In this document: one piece after another, positions 13,407 through 14,017 of the stretch
Layout: each line of letters begins with the position of its first letter
How positions within the stretch are numbered: the stretch's first letter is position 1
NCBI GenBank assembly: GCA_021792235.1
Contig: JAJYVC010000031.1
Span: 1 to 14,017, forward strand
Direction: 5' to 3'
Length of the DNA stretch: 14,017 nucleotides
Source: Microcaldota archaeon
Lineage (GTDB): Archaea > Micrarchaeota > Micrarchaeia > Micrarchaeales > CABMGC01
Notes under the pieces: model-generated
Told to the model about the DNA's origin: nothing
The model's database searches: none
Seen by the model: only the letters and a program-made list of their open reading frames with translations
Program-made: the position numbers and the translations under genes

Positions 13407-13586
13407 TTAACTCTTTTTAAATTCGAGTTTAGATGGTTCGGCCTTGAATCCTGCGCTAACATGTGCGCCGCTACAGAAGGGCTTTTTGGTTGAATGCCCG
13501 CATCTGCATAGTGCATACTCTACCTTGCCGTCTATCTTAACAAGCAATGGCCCATCTTTTGTAAACTCAAATTCTAAATTCGCCAT
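13407..13586 (-). CDS. Small CDGSH-type iron-sulfur protein
   Basis: A 59-residue protein with a complete CDGSH iron-sulfur motif at residues 27-42: C27-R-C29-G-H-S32-T-K-K-P36-F-C38-S-G-A-H42. C27, C29, C38 and H42 are the expected 3Cys-1His ligands of a [2Fe-2S] cluster. The usual Asp after the third Cys is Ser39, a modest variation. Residues 1-26 form a beta-hairpin lead (LEFEFTKDGPLLVKIDGKVEYAL split by turns) and the C-terminus is short and basic (KLEFKKS). It has a single motif and no membrane anchor, so it is a soluble minimal member, probably in electron transfer or cluster handling. The ATG at 13586 has a TATA element about 33 bases upstream. It is divergent from the two-helix membrane protein gene. 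Its length makes it easy to miss, but the motif leaves little doubt. Confidence 0.9.
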   Translation of the reverse strand: MANLEFEFTKDGPLLVKIDGKVEYALCRCGHSTKKPFCSGAHVSAGFKAEPSKLEFKKS

Positions 13587-13614
13587 TAAATCACATTAAT
13601 GATTCTCTCTAAAC

Positions 13615-13623
13615 TTTAATAAA
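13615..13623 (-). promoter_or_regulatory. TATA element of the CDGSH gene
   Basis: The minus strand reads TTTATTAAA, centred about 33 bases before the ATG at 13586, giving a leader of a few bases. Confidence 0.45.
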
Positions 13624-13666
13624 CCATCGTAAGATGTGCGCCGCAGTCGCATCTCAGACAAAGAAC

Positions 13667-13675
13667 CTTTAAATA
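13667..13675 (+). promoter_or_regulatory. TATA box of the two-helix membrane protein gene
   Basis: CTTTAAATA is centred 26 bases before the ATG at 13697, ideal for a leaderless transcript. GAAGGT further down is a weak Shine-Dalgarno resemblance. Confidence 0.55.
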
Positions 13676-13696
13676 AGTTAAAAAGAAGGTAATAAC

Positions 13697-13921
13697 ATGG
13701 AAGGCTTGGGTATCGGATTGATTGTTGCTGGTGGTTTCCTATTCGGGGTAGGTATTGGACATATAGTGTCATTTGCTAGTATATTTGCTACCATTGGCGT
13801 TATCGTGATAGCTTTAGGGTTAGTGGCCTTATTCTGGAGACCTGTTTTAGGGAGAGTACGCGAAAAAGTAATAGGAGTCACTCCTGAAGCGCATCGCCCG
13901 AAGCACAATATGCGCTTGTAG
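13697..13921 (+). CDS. Small two-helix membrane protein
   Basis: A 74-residue protein with two hydrophobic segments, about residues 4-22 (GLGIGLIVAGGFLFGVGIG) and 25-47 (SFASIFATIGVIVIALGLVALF). The first is Gly-rich with small-residue spacing suited to helix packing. A basic C-terminal tail follows (RPVLGRVREKVIG ... HRPKHNMRL), probably cytosolic. I recognise no family. It has its own TATA box at leaderless distance and stands between the divergent CDGSH gene and the gene beginning at 14000. Codon choice is more AT-rich than in the core genes (GGT, TTA, GCT). The coding call rests on the promoter, the clean membrane topology and the absence of a competing frame. Confidence 0.65.
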   Translation: MEGLGIGLIVAGGFLFGVGIGHIVSFASIFATIGVIVIALGLVALFWRPVLGRVREKVIGVTPEAHRPKHNMRL

Positions 13922-13946
13922 CACATCTCCGACAATGTAATTTATA

Positions 13947-13998
13947 ATGTCTTTTGAAAAGGCAATATTTAAATATTTATGTCTTCTATATAAGACAT
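13947..13998 (+). promoter_or_regulatory. Promoter with ATGTCTT repeats and dyad before the gene at 14000
   Basis: A TATA element TTTAAATA (13968-13975) lies 28 bases before the ATG at 14000. ATGTCTT occurs at 13947-13953 and 13979-13985, 32 bases apart. Its reverse complement AAGACAT at 13992-13998 forms a perfect dyad with the second copy across a 6-base spacer. The dyad covers the expected transcription start, as for an archaeal repressor site. Confidence 0.5.
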
Positions 13999-13999
13999 T

Positions 14000-14017
14000 A
14001 TGAGAGAAGAGTTCCGC
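14000..14017 (+). CDS. Start of an unidentified gene (first six codons only)
   Basis: ATG AGA GAA GAG TTC CGC (MREEFR) begins here and runs off the window. It is supported by a TATA element at leaderless distance and by a dyad over the expected start. Too little is present to identify the product. Confidence 0.5.

Noticed and set aside
13461..13644. ATGTGCGCCGC occurring twice (13461-13471 in the CDGSH gene, 13634-13644 upstream of it)
   Set aside because: A single 11-base coincidence without further flanking similarity; no sign of gene duplication or an attachment site.
1..14017. CRISPR array, rRNA genes or a complete insertion sequence
   Set aside because: No regularly spaced repeats, rRNA-like segments, transposase frames or terminal inverted repeats were seen.

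Overview
The window is archaeal chromosome. It encodes a two-ring Cdc48/VCP ATPase, ribosomal proteins S6e and L40e and the gamma subunit of initiation factor aIF2, which together are diagnostic of archaea or eukaryotes. Most promoters have an A/T-rich TATA element about 20-35 bases before the start codon and no Shine-Dalgarno sequence, as expected for archaeal leaderless or short-leader transcripts. Arg is mostly AGG/AGA and Ile mostly ATA in the core genes. Several core proteins diverge from textbook sequences (aIF2-gamma zinc knuckle and G4 motif, NikR metal spacing), and there are several short orphan proteins. This suggests a DPANN-type lineage, possibly Micrarchaeota/ARMAN-like; that placement is an inference.

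Layout. Bases 1-834 (minus) carry a strongly AT-rich gene, cut by the window edge, for a HExxH zinc metallopeptidase-like protein. It sits at the 3' end of a tRNA-Pro(UGG) gene (935-1007, minus), the classical position of an integrated element. Next, all on minus, come an unrecognised 300-residue protein built of two tandem copies of one domain, a 71-residue winged-helix protein, ribosomal protein L40e and a six-helix membrane protein. A plus-strand cluster follows: cdc48, rps6e, a Nudix hydrolase and aIF2-gamma (3449-7684). It joins protein unfolding, ribosome and initiation functions, and the last two genes overlap.

Bases 7705-9204 hold a nickel module: a NicO-type nickel/cobalt transporter (minus) and a divergent NikR-like regulator (plus). 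They share an AT-rich promoter region with a clear dyad between them, a good operator candidate. Then come a dienelactone-hydrolase-family enzyme (minus), a signal-anchored surface protein very rich in N-glycosylation sequons (minus), a 14-helix DHA2-type drug exporter (plus) and a YbjQ/UPF0145 protein (plus).

The right end (13159-14017) is more AT-rich again. It has a dyad-rich spacer, a 59-residue CDGSH iron-sulfur protein (minus), a two-helix membrane protein (plus) and the first codons of another gene starting at 14000, preceded by ATGTCTT repeats in a dyad. No CRISPR array, rRNA or complete insertion sequence was seen.
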